A stretch of 25,989 nucleotides of DNA from Discostella pseudostelligera. Its lineage: Eukaryota; Bacillariophyta; Thalassiosirophyceae; Thalassiosirales; Thalassiosiraceae. This document shows, one piece after another, positions 1 through 9,400 of the stretch. The first letter of the stretch is position 1; each line of letters starts with the position of its first letter. The DNA lies in NCBI GenBank assembly GCA_036940085.1, contig JALLBK010000256.1:1-25989 (forward strand), given 5' to 3'. The translations under genes were made by a program, and so were the position numbers. The notes under the pieces were generated by a model. The model made no database searches and was not told where the DNA came from. It worked only from the letters and a program-made list of their open reading frames with translations.

Positions 1-462
1 TAAATCTTATGGACTTCGTGACAGTGACTCATGTGGGAATTATTTTTGCATAACAGAAATATTTTTTTTTTGAGGACCACAGAATTTCTTTCTCCAGCGG
101 TGATGATATGAATGTTATTTCCTATTTAAAATTTGAAATTGAAAAAGATAGGAGAACTAAACAACTCGACCCATTGCAGGCACGAAAGATACTTAACAAG
201 ATGTCAAAAAATACGATTCGATCAATTCCACAAAGGAATCAGTATTCTACGGTGGTCGTTGCTTCAAAAATATCGGCGAAGATCGCGACGCATCTTGCGA
301 TTCGATGAGATGAAGCCAGAAGCCAACCGGCAGGAAAGAAGTTCAGCCACCACAATCACCATAGCAAGCTCACAATAATATTATTATCCACCGATACCGA
401 GATCGTCAAAATCATCGAACATTCACACCAATCCCAGCCTCGCCCTACGATAACCATCAACC
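1..462. other. Upstream region of TOP2, no gene seen
   Basis: This stretch precedes the topoisomerase start. Short open frames exist (for example near 108-378) but none has recognisable domains, low-complexity signature or splice context that would make it a gene. The last 40 bases are C/A-rich and lead into a good start context (ccATGG at 461-466), as expected for a 5' leader. I saw no copy of the TTTCCCGCC-type motif found before other genes in this window. Confidence 0.5.
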
Positions 463-3400
463 ATGGCAGCCGCCGAGCTCGACGCCAACATGGATTTCGA
501 ATTTGATTCCGCGAGCGTTGACTCCTCGTTCGATGAGGAGAACTTCAATCCCAACCAAAAGAAGGCCGGCGCCAAGGGCAAGGCTGCAACCAAAACCACC
601 ACCAAGACGGCCTCTCCAGCAGCAGCAACAACAATAGCGACAGCGGAACATGTGCCAGCTCCAGCCAAAAAATCAAACAAGACTATCGAGGAAACCTACC
701 AAAAGAAGACCCAACTCGAACACATTCTTCTCCGGCCTGATACCTACATCGGCTCGACTGAGAGCGTAACGCAGCCAATGTTCGTCTTCAACGCCGAGAC
801 AAGTCGAATTCAACTCAAGGACGTGACATTCACCCCCGGCCTGTACAAGATCTTCGACGAGATTGTGGTCAATGCCGCCGATAACAAACAACGCGATCCG
901 AATATGGACAAAATGGAGGTGACAGTCGACGCTGCTTCGAATACTATCTCGGTGTTGAACAATGGAAAGGGAATTCCCGTCGTCATGCACAAGGAACACA
1001 ACTGCTACGTCCCAACTTTGATATTTGGACATTTGCTGACGGGGTCCAACTTTGATGATGACGAGAAGAAGACTACCGGAGGTAGAAACGGATATGGTGC
1101 CAAATTGGCCAACATCTTCAGTACCGAATTCATCGTGGAATGTGTCGACTCAGAACGCGAGGTGAAATTCACTCAAGTCTTCCGCAATAACATGCATGTG
1201 AAGGAGGGGCCGACGGTGAAGCAATGCACCAAAACGGAGGTGAAGCATGGCGACTACACAAAGATCACCTTCAAGCCCGACCTTCAGCGATTCGGCATGA
1301 CCACGTTGGATGCTGATACCATTAGCCTGTTTTCCAAGCGAGCGTACGATATTGCAGGCTCCATGGCAAACAAGGAAGGGAAGAAGCTCAGCGTCTACTT
1401 GAATGGAGCGAAGGTTCCAGTAAAGGATTTCAAATCCTACCTCGGATTATTCGATGGAATCACACCACCCGCGGCGTATGAAAGGATCGATGAACGATGG
1501 GAGGTAGGAGTGGGCGTATCCGATGGAAGCTTCCAACAAATCTCATTCGTCAATGCCATCTCCACCACTAAGGGCGGAGGACACGTCAACTATATTGCGG
1601 ATCTAGTCGCGAAAAAGCTCCAGGCGGCTGTGAAGAAGAAGAACAAGGGCGAGGCTGAGATCAAACCGAACCAGATTAAGAACCACCTCGCCATCTTCGT
1701 GAACTGTCTCGTTGAGAATCCAACCTTCGATAGTCAGACTAAAGAGAACATGACTATCAAGCCGTCGACTTTCTCTTCCGTAAAACTCTCCGACAAATTC
1801 ATGAAGCAAGTCGAGAAGTCAGGCGTTGTCGATTCCATCATGTCGTTTGCCAAGTTCAAGCAGAATCAGGCACTCCAACGCAAAGGTGGTACCAAGAAGA
1901 CGAAGTTGACAGGCATTGTCAAGCTCGATGACGCCAACAATGCTGGGACTGCCAAATCAAAGGATTGCACGCTTATCATCACCGAGGGAGATTCAGCAAA
2001 GTCGTTGGCGGTGTCCGGCCTCTCCGTGGTCGGCAGAGACTATTATGGTGTGTTTCCTTTGAAGGGTAAGCTGTTGAACGTCCGGGACGCGACAAATGCC
2101 CAGATTATGAAGAATGAGGAGATCATGAACCTTGTAGAGATTATGGGCCTGAAGTTCAATGTTGTATACACCCAGGATAATATCAAGACGCTCCGTTATG
2201 GCCACTTGATGATTATGGCTGATCAGGATCACGACGGTAGTCATATCAAAGGCCTTGTAATCAACTTCATCCATCACTTCTGGCCGTCGCTTTTGGATGT
2301 TCCTGGTTTCTTGCAGCAATTCATCACCCCAATTGTGAAATGCACCAAGGGAAAGAAGGCGGAAACCTTCTTCACTTTACCCGAGTATGAAGCATGGAAG
2401 GAGTCAACGGGCAACGAAGCCAAGGGATGGAATATTAAGTATTACAAGGGATTGGGAACCAGCACCAGCAGCGAAGGTACGAGTGGTAGTTTATTGTTCA
2501 TGCACTATCCTTTCGATCTCCCTGCTTAGACTCATTATTGGTTGTTCGACATCCCTCGTAAACGTACAGCAAAGGAATACTTCTCAAACCTTGATATTCA
2601 CGAAATCCATTTCAACGAGATCAGCACTGACAACACCATGTTGGACGAGGAAGCGCCCAACGATCTCATCACATCCGGCGCCGGCCTCATCGAGATGGCA
2701 TTCTCTAAGAATAAGGTGGAAGAACGCAAGAAGTGGCTAAACCGTGTTGAGAAAGACACATTCTTGAACTACAGAGAGGCGCAGAAACACGGAGTCAACT
2801 ACTCCGAATTCATCAACCGAGAGCTCGTCCTCTTCTCTCAGTATGATAATGTCCGTTCCATTCCACATTTGCTCGATGGATTCAAGCCATCTCAGCGTAA
2901 GGTGTTGTATGCATGCTTCAAGAAGAAGCTGAAGAATGAAATAAAGGTTGCACAGCTGTAAGTCATCGGTGGTAGGCTTTGAACGTATGTTTGAGTGTGT
3001 GCATAGATCTCAATCTTTCTTTGTGCTTATCATTTGCACGTTATGAAATTTTGCAAATAAAAATACAGGGCAGGATACATCGGAGAGCATTCTGCATACC
3101 ACCATGGAGACATGTCGCTCAATGGAACCATCATTGGCATGGCTCAGTCGTACTGTGGGTCCAATAACGTGAACCTCCTCTTCCCCGGCGGCCAGTTTGG
3201 AACGAGGCGCATGGGTGGAAAGGATCACGCCTCCGCTCGGTACATTTTTACGAGGCTCGAAAAGATTGCGCGAACTATCTTCCATCCTGACGATGATGCT
3301 CTTTTGACCTATCTAAACGACGACGGTCTTTCCATCGAGCCTGAATATTACATGCCAGTGATTCCAATGGTGCTTGTGAATGGAAGTGACGGTATCGGAA

Positions 3401-5177
3401 CCGGATGGTCCACGACGATCCAAAACCACGACCCTCGTGAAATCATCGACAACATCAGGAAGATGATCAATGGAGAAGAACCTGAGGAAATGCATCCTCA
3501 CTTTTACGGCTACACGGGAGGGGTAAGGTCTCATTTGGCTTCTTTGTCCAACGCCTTTTTCTCGATTGTACAAATCTCACCATTTGACATTCTGTCTTGT
3601 TCACAGATCGTTCCTGAAACCGGCAAACGGGAGGGAAGTTACATTGTGAAGGGAAAGATCGAGCGCATCGATGATACTACGCTTCTTATCACGGAATTGC
3701 CAATTGGCAAGTGGACGCAAGACTACAAATCGTTCTTGGAAGGCATGATGACCGGAACTGATAAGTCTCCCAGTGAAATCACCGACTTCAAGGAGAACCA
3801 CACCGACACCACTGTCTCTTTCACTATCATCGCGACGAAGGAGAAGATTGATGAGTTTGAGAAGGAGAAAGATGGGTTGCATGGAAAGTTCAAGCTGATT
3901 ACTACAATCTCGACAAACAACATGACTTTGTTCGATAGTCAAGGCAAAATCCACCGCTACAAGACTTCGCTTGATATCCTTCGCATGTTCTTCCGCCATC
4001 GACTTGATTTCTACGTCAAACGCAAGGTCATTCTTCTCGAGAAAATGAGCAACGAACTCAAAATCTTGGAAAATAAGGCTCGATTTGTTGAGGAAGTGTG
4101 TAGGGGCGACCTGGTTGTCAGCAACAGAAAGCGCGCGGCTTTGCTTGCCGACTTGAAGGAGCGCGGGTATGATTTATCCTACCAGCACGAGAAGAAGGAT
4201 ACTGACGACGAGAATGAGGACGACGTAACTCCCGAAGAGAGTGCTTCTGATGCTGAGTTAGCCAAGGGCTACGAGTACTTGCTTGGAATGAAGATTTGGA
4301 GTCTTACATTCGAACGCGCAGAGGAGCTTCGTAGGCAAAAGGCAGAGAAGGCCGAGGAAGTTAAGAAGCTTCAAGCCACATCCCCTGAAGCTATCTGGAT
4401 TGCTGATCTCGATGCAATCGATGAAGCTCTCAACGAGAGAGATTCCGACATCTCCGCCGAATTGAAGAGGGAAGTGCTTGCTCAGAACAAGAGCAAGGTT
4501 CGTCAAACCAAAAAGGCGACAGCTGCGAAGAAGATCACCGCTAAGAGCAAGAAGAAGGCTGGCGATGTGAGTTTCTTCAACGATTTTCTTATCATTTCTT
4601 GATGATCATTTTACTCACTGCATATCGCCAATCACAGTGGCATTCTGATTTGGACGATGACTCTGACGACGAATCAGTTGTTGCCATGGTGGCCAAACCT
4701 GTGCCTGTGAAACCAAAGCCGATCGCTAGAGTCGTCAATTTCTCGCCGCCAACTATTGTTGATGATGCCGCCAGTGTCCTTGAAAAGTTGTCCATCTCCG
4801 TAAGCAAGGAAGTTGTTGATGTCGAAAAGCCCGCTTCAATGGAGGTTCCGAGTGTTCTTGAGGCAGTCGCGAAGCCTGCTCCTAAGAAAGCATCAGCGAA
4901 GAAGGCCCCAGTGAAAAAGGCCCCAACGAAGCAGGCTGCTCCGAAGGCTGCTCCGAAGAAGAAGGCACCGGTCAAGAAATCAGTCTGCTTGTATGACTCC
5001 TCTGACGAGGAAAGCGATGATTTCATGGGAGATGATAGTGAATCGGAAGCCGCCCCAGCTCCACCTGCTCCATCGGCTCCATCTCGCGCGCGAAGTGGCA
5101 GGGCCGCAGCCCAAAAGGTTACTTACGTTATTGATAGCAGCGATGAGGAGATGTCTGATGAAGAGAGCGACTCCTAG
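463..5177 (+). CDS. TOP2: DNA topoisomerase II (eukaryotic, five exons)
   Basis: ATP-dependent enzyme that passes one DNA duplex through a double-strand break in another; nuclear, needed for replication and chromosome segregation. Exons read 463-2476, 2570-2957, 3069-3522, 3607-4566 and 4638-5177, giving 1451 residues, usual size for the family. All four joins restore conserved family sequence, for example STSSE|AKEYF and KVAQL|AGYIGEHSAYHHG. The GHKL ATPase is seen in NNGKGIPV and GGRNGYGAKL (residues 206-214). The TOPRIM metal site is EGDSAKS (508-514) and DQDHDGSH (587-594). The catalytic tyrosine is Tyr859 in GGKDHASARYIF. Residues 1273-1451 form the variable C-terminal tail: Lys/Ala/Pro-rich, histone H1-like, with acidic SSDEE clusters that look like casein kinase 2 sites and nuclear-localisation signals. 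The start is the first ATG in a strong context. Introns are 71-111 bp. Family identity is certain; tail regulation is inferred. Confidence 0.97.
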
Positions 5178-5400
5178 AGTAAAGTTGACACAGGATATTC
5201 GGGTTAGTGATTACATACGAGGCCTTTAGAAAGGTTCTCGACATTACACAATCAAATAGAACAATGCATTGAAATACACGTGATCGAGTACAAATATGCG
5301 TTCTACTGTTGACAATAACAATACTACCTATTGCTCCTACTTGATACATTAGACTACGGAGATGTTGACCACTTCAACCACCGTGATCGCATGGCCTCAA

Positions 5401-6192
5401 TTAGAACCCCTCCGAAGCAACCTCTGGCGACTTCCACCAAGACGGAACGTCTTTAGAGTACGAATATGCACCTCCATTGAAAACCTCAGTTCCAAACCAC
5501 TGAGTAAATTTCAACAATGGACCAGGTTTGGGGAATGGGAGACCAATGACATTAAATATACCAACGGCTGCTCCAGCACCTTTCGTATTGCCTTCAAATC
5601 TATCCGCAACGTATCCCACCGTCAATAGTTTTACTTTTTGATTGTCATCAAAGATGATACTATGTGTTTCGGGACATCCATCGAGTACAGCCCCGTTAGG
5701 TTGGTAGTTTATCCCATTCCCAAGGCTGATAGGCTCCCCATTAAATGTACCCGTATTCCTCGTCCAATACCAAACCCTGTTAGGGTCTTTCGGATCAATC
5801 GAAAACCCCCATGCATTTGGATTAATATCAGGTAGGGCCTTGTGTATCTTAAACGTATCCATCGTACTGAAATAATCATTTTTGTTCAGTGGTCCTATGT
5901 ACGGTCCACGAAAGATGAAGTCGTCGCTGTAAACAGAAGGGTCGTAGGAGCTGTAGAACCCACTTTTGTTGTACACGAATTCATGAGCAAGTTGGATGAG
6001 TTGATTGTTCATATCAGATGATGATGTCGAAATGGAAGGAGAGACTGTTCGTACACCGTCGGCAATGGTACTTTCGGCTCCCATCGGCAAGGGACGGGTG
6101 TAGGTGGATGAGCATGAGCGGGAATGGTGCAGGAACGCTAACGCCGATTGGGCGAATGCGGAAGCTGCGACAAGTAGTGACTTAGTCTTCAT
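5401..6192 (-). CDS. Plastid-targeted NTF2/SnoaL-like protein
   Basis: A 263-residue protein of unknown reaction. The start is the ATG at 6192; the open frame extends nine codons further up but without an ATG. Residues 1-19 form a signal peptide (MKTKSLL, then an Ala-rich core ending SALA) followed directly by Phe20 and a Ser/Thr/Arg-rich, acid-poor stretch to about residue 35. This is the bipartite presequence pattern of diatom plastid proteins. Residues from about 55 to 200 resemble the NTF2/SnoaL cone fold seen in many small diatom proteins: an N-terminal helix (LIQLAHEFVYN), then YSDDFIFRGPYIGPLNKNDYF, then WTRNTGTFNGE. These folds serve as ligand pockets or as enzymes such as polyketide cyclases, so no substrate can be assigned. 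It is convergent with TOP2 (223 bp between stops). Its upstream region carries three TTTGGCGGG sites. Fold call is moderate, targeting call good. Confidence 0.75.
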   Translation of the reverse strand: MKTKSLLVAASAFAQSALAFLHHSRSCSSTYTRPLPMGAESTIADGVRTVSPSISTSSSDMNNQLIQLAHEFVYNKSGFYSSYDPSVYSDDFIFRGPYIGPLNKNDYFSTMDTFKIHKALPDINPNAWGFSIDPKDPNRVWYWTRNTGTFNGEPISLGNGINYQPNGAVLDGCPETHSIIFDDNQKVKLLTVGYVADRFEGNTKGAGAAVGIFNVIGLPFPKPGPLLKFTQWFGTEVFNGGAYSYSKDVPSWWKSPEVASEGF

Positions 6193-6374
6193 GGTCGAGG
6201 ATTTCTGTTTCAGTAGCACCTGGACGATGATAATGACACGATAATGAAGAAGTGTCTATGATAGTCGTGGCGGAAGATAAGAGAGGGGGTGCGTGGTATC
6301 GCCACAGATCAGTTCGGCGGACCGATGGCGTTCATGATGAGTCAGCCCGCCGGATTGTTGTTTGTTGTTTGAGA

Positions 6375-6465
6375 TTTGGCGGGAAAGCCCCTTCAACGGA
6401 CGACTCGACTTGAATGCGCTTCCACGAGGAAGTTCATTTGGCGGGAGGATATATTTGGCGGGAAA
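6375..6465. promoter_or_regulatory. Three E2F-like TTTGGCGGG sites
   Basis: Copies lie at 6375-6386 (TTTGGCGGGAAA), 6437-6446 (TTTGGCGGGA) and 6454-6465 (TTTGGCGGGAAA), all in the same orientation, 183-273 bp upstream of the minus-strand NTF2-like start. The sequence fits the E2F/DP consensus TTTSSCGS. On the minus strand they read TTTCCCGCCAAAT. The remainder of the gene-free stretch 6193-6735 holds nothing else I recognise. Binding by E2F is inference; the repeats themselves are plain in the sequence. Confidence 0.6.
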
Positions 6466-6735
6466 GTCTACTACACATGGCAGACGGGAGACCAAACGTC
6501 ATCGGTTTCACCTCCCGCTGACGGACATCCAAGCAATTAAACGATTATCAGTGTTGTGTATTCTCTTATGCGTTCATCTGTCTTACTCCTTTTTGCATTG
6601 ATATGAACCGTGCATTGGTACTGTAACTTGTTGCGTCGGTGGAATCATCATTCAATACTCAAACTGTCGACATCCAATCGGAATCCGGAATGAAGGAGCA
6701 AGGAACAAATGCAATTGTCGCTTGGACACGATACC

Positions 6736-7458
6736 TCATTTAGCAAAGACATTCGCTGTAGTTGTATGGCCACTCTTCTCCACACTTGTGGCACAATTTA
6801 ATATTCGAATCACTTCTTCTCTATTCGTTGTTGATACATGTTCCGCCAACATCAAAGCTGTATTAGTTTTCTTCGTTTTCATCGTCACGGCCGCTGGACA
6901 AACGCGTACTAATTCTCGAATTGTCTCTGTACTCGCACCGAAATGAATAGCCACATGAAGTGGCAACCAGCCATTGATATCGGCGCCTACCGTCGACGAA
7001 GGGTTGACTCGCAACAATGCCCGGACAACATCTAGTGGCGCACCGTTCGAGCACGCATAGTGTATGGGTAATCTACCAAGAACATCAGGCTCCGATGTGC
7101 CAGCGGCATATTCTCGGGCCAGAAAGTCAATTACATCTGCCGACGCTGAGAATTGACATGCCACATGCAGTGGCAGCCGCTGGAATGTACTCTCCTTCAC
7201 GCATAAACAGCCCGGGTACTCCTCAACAATCGATCTTATGACATCGAGAGGAGCGTGGAGAGAACACGCAATGTGGATTGGCAAAACGTGAGATTCGTGC
7301 TGACCATCAAAGAACCCCGGCTGGTACGTCCACACCCTTGTTTCGTTAGGGTGGCAATCGATTTCGAATATGGCCGATTGCCAATCTTCCTCGAATAGGT
7401 GGAGGTTTAGGAGGTTTCGGCCACCGTGGCAGAGGTTGAGTGGGAGTTGGAGATGCAT
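6736..7458 (-). CDS. Ankyrin-repeat protein
   Basis: A 240-residue intronless protein. It consists of at least four ankyrin-type repeats of about 33-36 residues, each opening with LPIHIAC, LPLHVAC, LPIHYAC or LPLHVAI and followed by a helix of the form xAPLDVIRxIVEEYP. A fifth, weaker unit contains NTALMLAEHV. The N-terminal part (LHLFEEDWQSAIFEIDCHPNETRVW) matches the lead-in common to stramenopile ankyrin proteins. Start ATG at 7458; an in-frame stop lies four codons upstream (7468-7470), so the start is well bounded unless there is an upstream exon. Ankyrin repeats bind other proteins; no partner or catalytic domain is visible. It lies in tandem behind no close gene and ends 544 bp before the NTF2-like start. 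Confidence 0.85.
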   Translation of the reverse strand: MHLQLPLNLCHGGRNLLNLHLFEEDWQSAIFEIDCHPNETRVWTYQPGFFDGQHESHVLPIHIACSLHAPLDVIRSIVEEYPGCLCVKESTFQRLPLHVACQFSASADVIDFLAREYAAGTSEPDVLGRLPIHYACSNGAPLDVVRALLRVNPSSTVGADINGWLPLHVAIHFGASTETIRELVRVCPAAVTMKTKKTNTALMLAEHVSTTNREEVIRILNCATSVEKSGHTTTANVFAK

Positions 7459-8328
7459 GAGAAGAAGTTAGATGTTATATATCATGCATCTATTACGATT
7501 CTCTATTATTATTTGGATCATGGATGGTGGCGACGAATGGAGACACTTAGAGATACCTCTAGATACCTTGACGTTCCCTTCATTCATTCAGCGTTCGGGT
7601 TCGGGTTATTCGAGATGGTTGACATCCTTGGTCACATCATAAAGCTTCGCTTCGTACGACACGGTTGTCACAAGCGTCTGGGATGCAGTGTTGGTGTTGG
7701 GTGTTGGGGCGGGCGGCTGCGGGCGTGCTCTTGTATTGCAGGAAGAGACAAATCCGATTACCACGCTACCATACCTACCTACATACCATCCCAATGCCCT
7801 TCACATCCATGAACATTCCTTTGTTGTGCCGGTAGCCGGCAGCATGCAGCAAAATCATCATCACTCTCTCTCTCACTAGGAGTGATACTTCATCAATAAA
7901 CTATTTTAGGCTTTACTTCTCTAGAGAGGCCCGTAAAGAGTTTGTGCGGTATTGTTATGCAAACAACATGCGTCACGCACAAATTCAGAGACACAATGAC
8001 TCCATCCGGCATCCCAAACAGGATGGGGTCATTTTATGCGTTAAATTCGCGACAAAAGAAAATCTGTAGGGAACGTGTAACTGAAATGCAGTGTTCGCGA
8101 AGGTCATCTGCCGAATTCCATAGAACGTCCTCGTCACCCTTACTCGGATTGTCTCCAAAGTTCGTGAAACAACATTGCTCAGGAACGTGATTCTGCATCT
8201 TCATGTCCCATCATCTTTGCTTTGCTTCTCCTCTGCGCGCGTTGGTTTGACTATTCTCCATGCATCCCTTCCCTTGATGCCGATGTCATAAACTTCATAC
8301 AGCTCATTTATTCACTGAAGCATTCACC
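7459..8328. other. 870-bp intergenic gap
   Basis: This is the divergent region between the ankyrin gene (-) and the DUF6824-like gene (+). Open frames are short and composed of low-complexity or unremarkable sequence, and none looks coding. Visible structure: a TGCCGG/CCGGCA inverted repeat around 7828-7843, a CT-run near 7865-7875, a CTCTAGAG palindrome near 7920, and a 13-bp inverted repeat at 7995-8033 (separate entry). No tRNA or other RNA gene was recognised. Confidence 0.4.
7995..8033. repeat. 13-bp inverted repeat, 13-base loop
   Basis: The arm AATGACTCCATCC (7995-8007) is repeated inverted as GGATGGGGTCATT (8021-8033) with one mismatch; in the plus-strand RNA this mismatch would be a U-G wobble. 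The spacer is 13 bases. The arms contain TGACTC, a bZIP (GCN4/AP-1) half-site type sequence. It lies about 300 bp upstream of the DUF6824-like start. It may be a dyad operator or a transcript hairpin; function is not known. Confidence 0.6.
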
Positions 8329-9252
8329 ATGGACCCCACTGCAATCGCCTCTTCCGCCTCCTCTTCCTCCTTGGCCTCGGGCGCCACGACCCCCAACCCC
8401 CCAGCACGCGACGACATAATGAAACGAATCACCGAACAGGCTGCATCGGTTCGTCAAACATTCGAATCTCACTCGTCGAACAAAAGACACATTGTCTCAT
8501 CTGCAACTGCCGCTGCGGCACAGCACATGGCCAACCTGAATCAGAGACACAAGTTTGAGAATCTTCTGGCGATGCGAGCGGCAAACTCCCTACGAACGTT
8601 CACTACCATGGGCGAGCAGCAGCAGACAATGGCAATGGCACCGATGATGATGGCACCGACGCCAACGCCCGACAACGAATGGAGCCAGTCGGTTTGTGGA
8701 GAGTGTGTCATGCCGCCTGCGGTATTTCCACCGTTTGGAAATACATGTCTACCAACCATCGAGCAGACGATGCAGGTTCAGAACGAGCCCACGCCGAACT
8801 ATGTCTATGCACCTCGAGTATCTGACGGTATCGTCCTCAAGGCCTTTCCACTTGACATCACACTAAACTACAACGATGTCGTTTGTGGCTCAGGCAAGAC
8901 AACATCTTCTCTGGTGGGAAACCAACGATTCAATGTATGGGTCAGTCTTCATAGGGAACCGTTCGCCAAGGCATTTTACGAAGATAACCAAGCACAGCAA
9001 CTGCAAATTGCCCGTTCGCTTGTCGATGCCGTTACATCTTCGGTACCCGCTGGACGGTTCATCTCATTGGATAGAGACACACGATTATGGTACGATGTTG
9101 GATATGAACGGGCTGTGGGAATTGCATTGGAATCTCTTGTACCATCAGTGCACAAGGTTGGGAAGATGGACCATTCTCATCACGAGGCAGCACCAGCACT
9201 CGTTTCGAATATGGCGAATGTTCCTCGCGTATATACTCCCAAGGCCGCTTAG
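8329..9252 (+). CDS. DUF6824-like domain protein
   Basis: A 307-residue intronless protein with start context caccATGG. Residues 1-175 are low complexity, rich in Ala, Ser, Met, Gln and Pro, probably disordered. Residues about 180-272 carry the domain: NYNDVVCGSGK, then VGNQRFNVWV, a helix (QLQIARSLVDAVTS), then GRFISLDRDTRLWYDVGYERA. This layout (ND-V-CG-G, GN-RF, GRF, LWYDVG) is that of DUF6824, a family expanded in diatoms and often suspected to be nuclear, but with no proven function. The usual RG after CG and the HPGN motif are altered here (CGSG, LVGN), so it is a divergent member. It is convergent with the MATE gene, 148 bp between stops. Family call is from memory of the motif pattern. 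Confidence 0.75.
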   Translation: MDPTAIASSASSSSLASGATTPNPPARDDIMKRITEQAASVRQTFESHSSNKRHIVSSATAAAAQHMANLNQRHKFENLLAMRAANSLRTFTTMGEQQQTMAMAPMMMAPTPTPDNEWSQSVCGECVMPPAVFPPFGNTCLPTIEQTMQVQNEPTPNYVYAPRVSDGIVLKAFPLDITLNYNDVVCGSGKTTSSLVGNQRFNVWVSLHREPFAKAFYEDNQAQQLQIARSLVDAVTSSVPAGRFISLDRDTRLWYDVGYERAVGIALESLVPSVHKVGKMDHSHHEAAPALVSNMANVPRVYTPKAA

Positions 9253-9400
9253 AGTTCCAATCTGCTCCAATATCATGTACATATAGTTATAAGAATAGTC
9301 AATTCAACTCTCTTGGAATAGAATTCACTTCGACATCATTAATGTAGATTATCGATACGAGTACAGAGACTTATGTATTTCCGTGAACGACTGAGCGTCG

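Noticed and set aside
423..1032. Minus-strand open frames opposite TOP2 exon 1
   Set aside because: Shadows of the certain TOP2 reading frame; composition reflects antisense translation of its codons.
2477..2569. Apparent early stop of TOP2 at 2527-2529
   Set aside because: It falls in a 93-bp intron; splicing restores the conserved TSSEAKEYF sequence, so the gene is not broken.
7426..7812. Plus-strand open frame of 128 codons in the gap after the ankyrin gene
   Set aside because: It overlaps the 5' end of the ankyrin gene antisense, has no domain and becomes low complexity.
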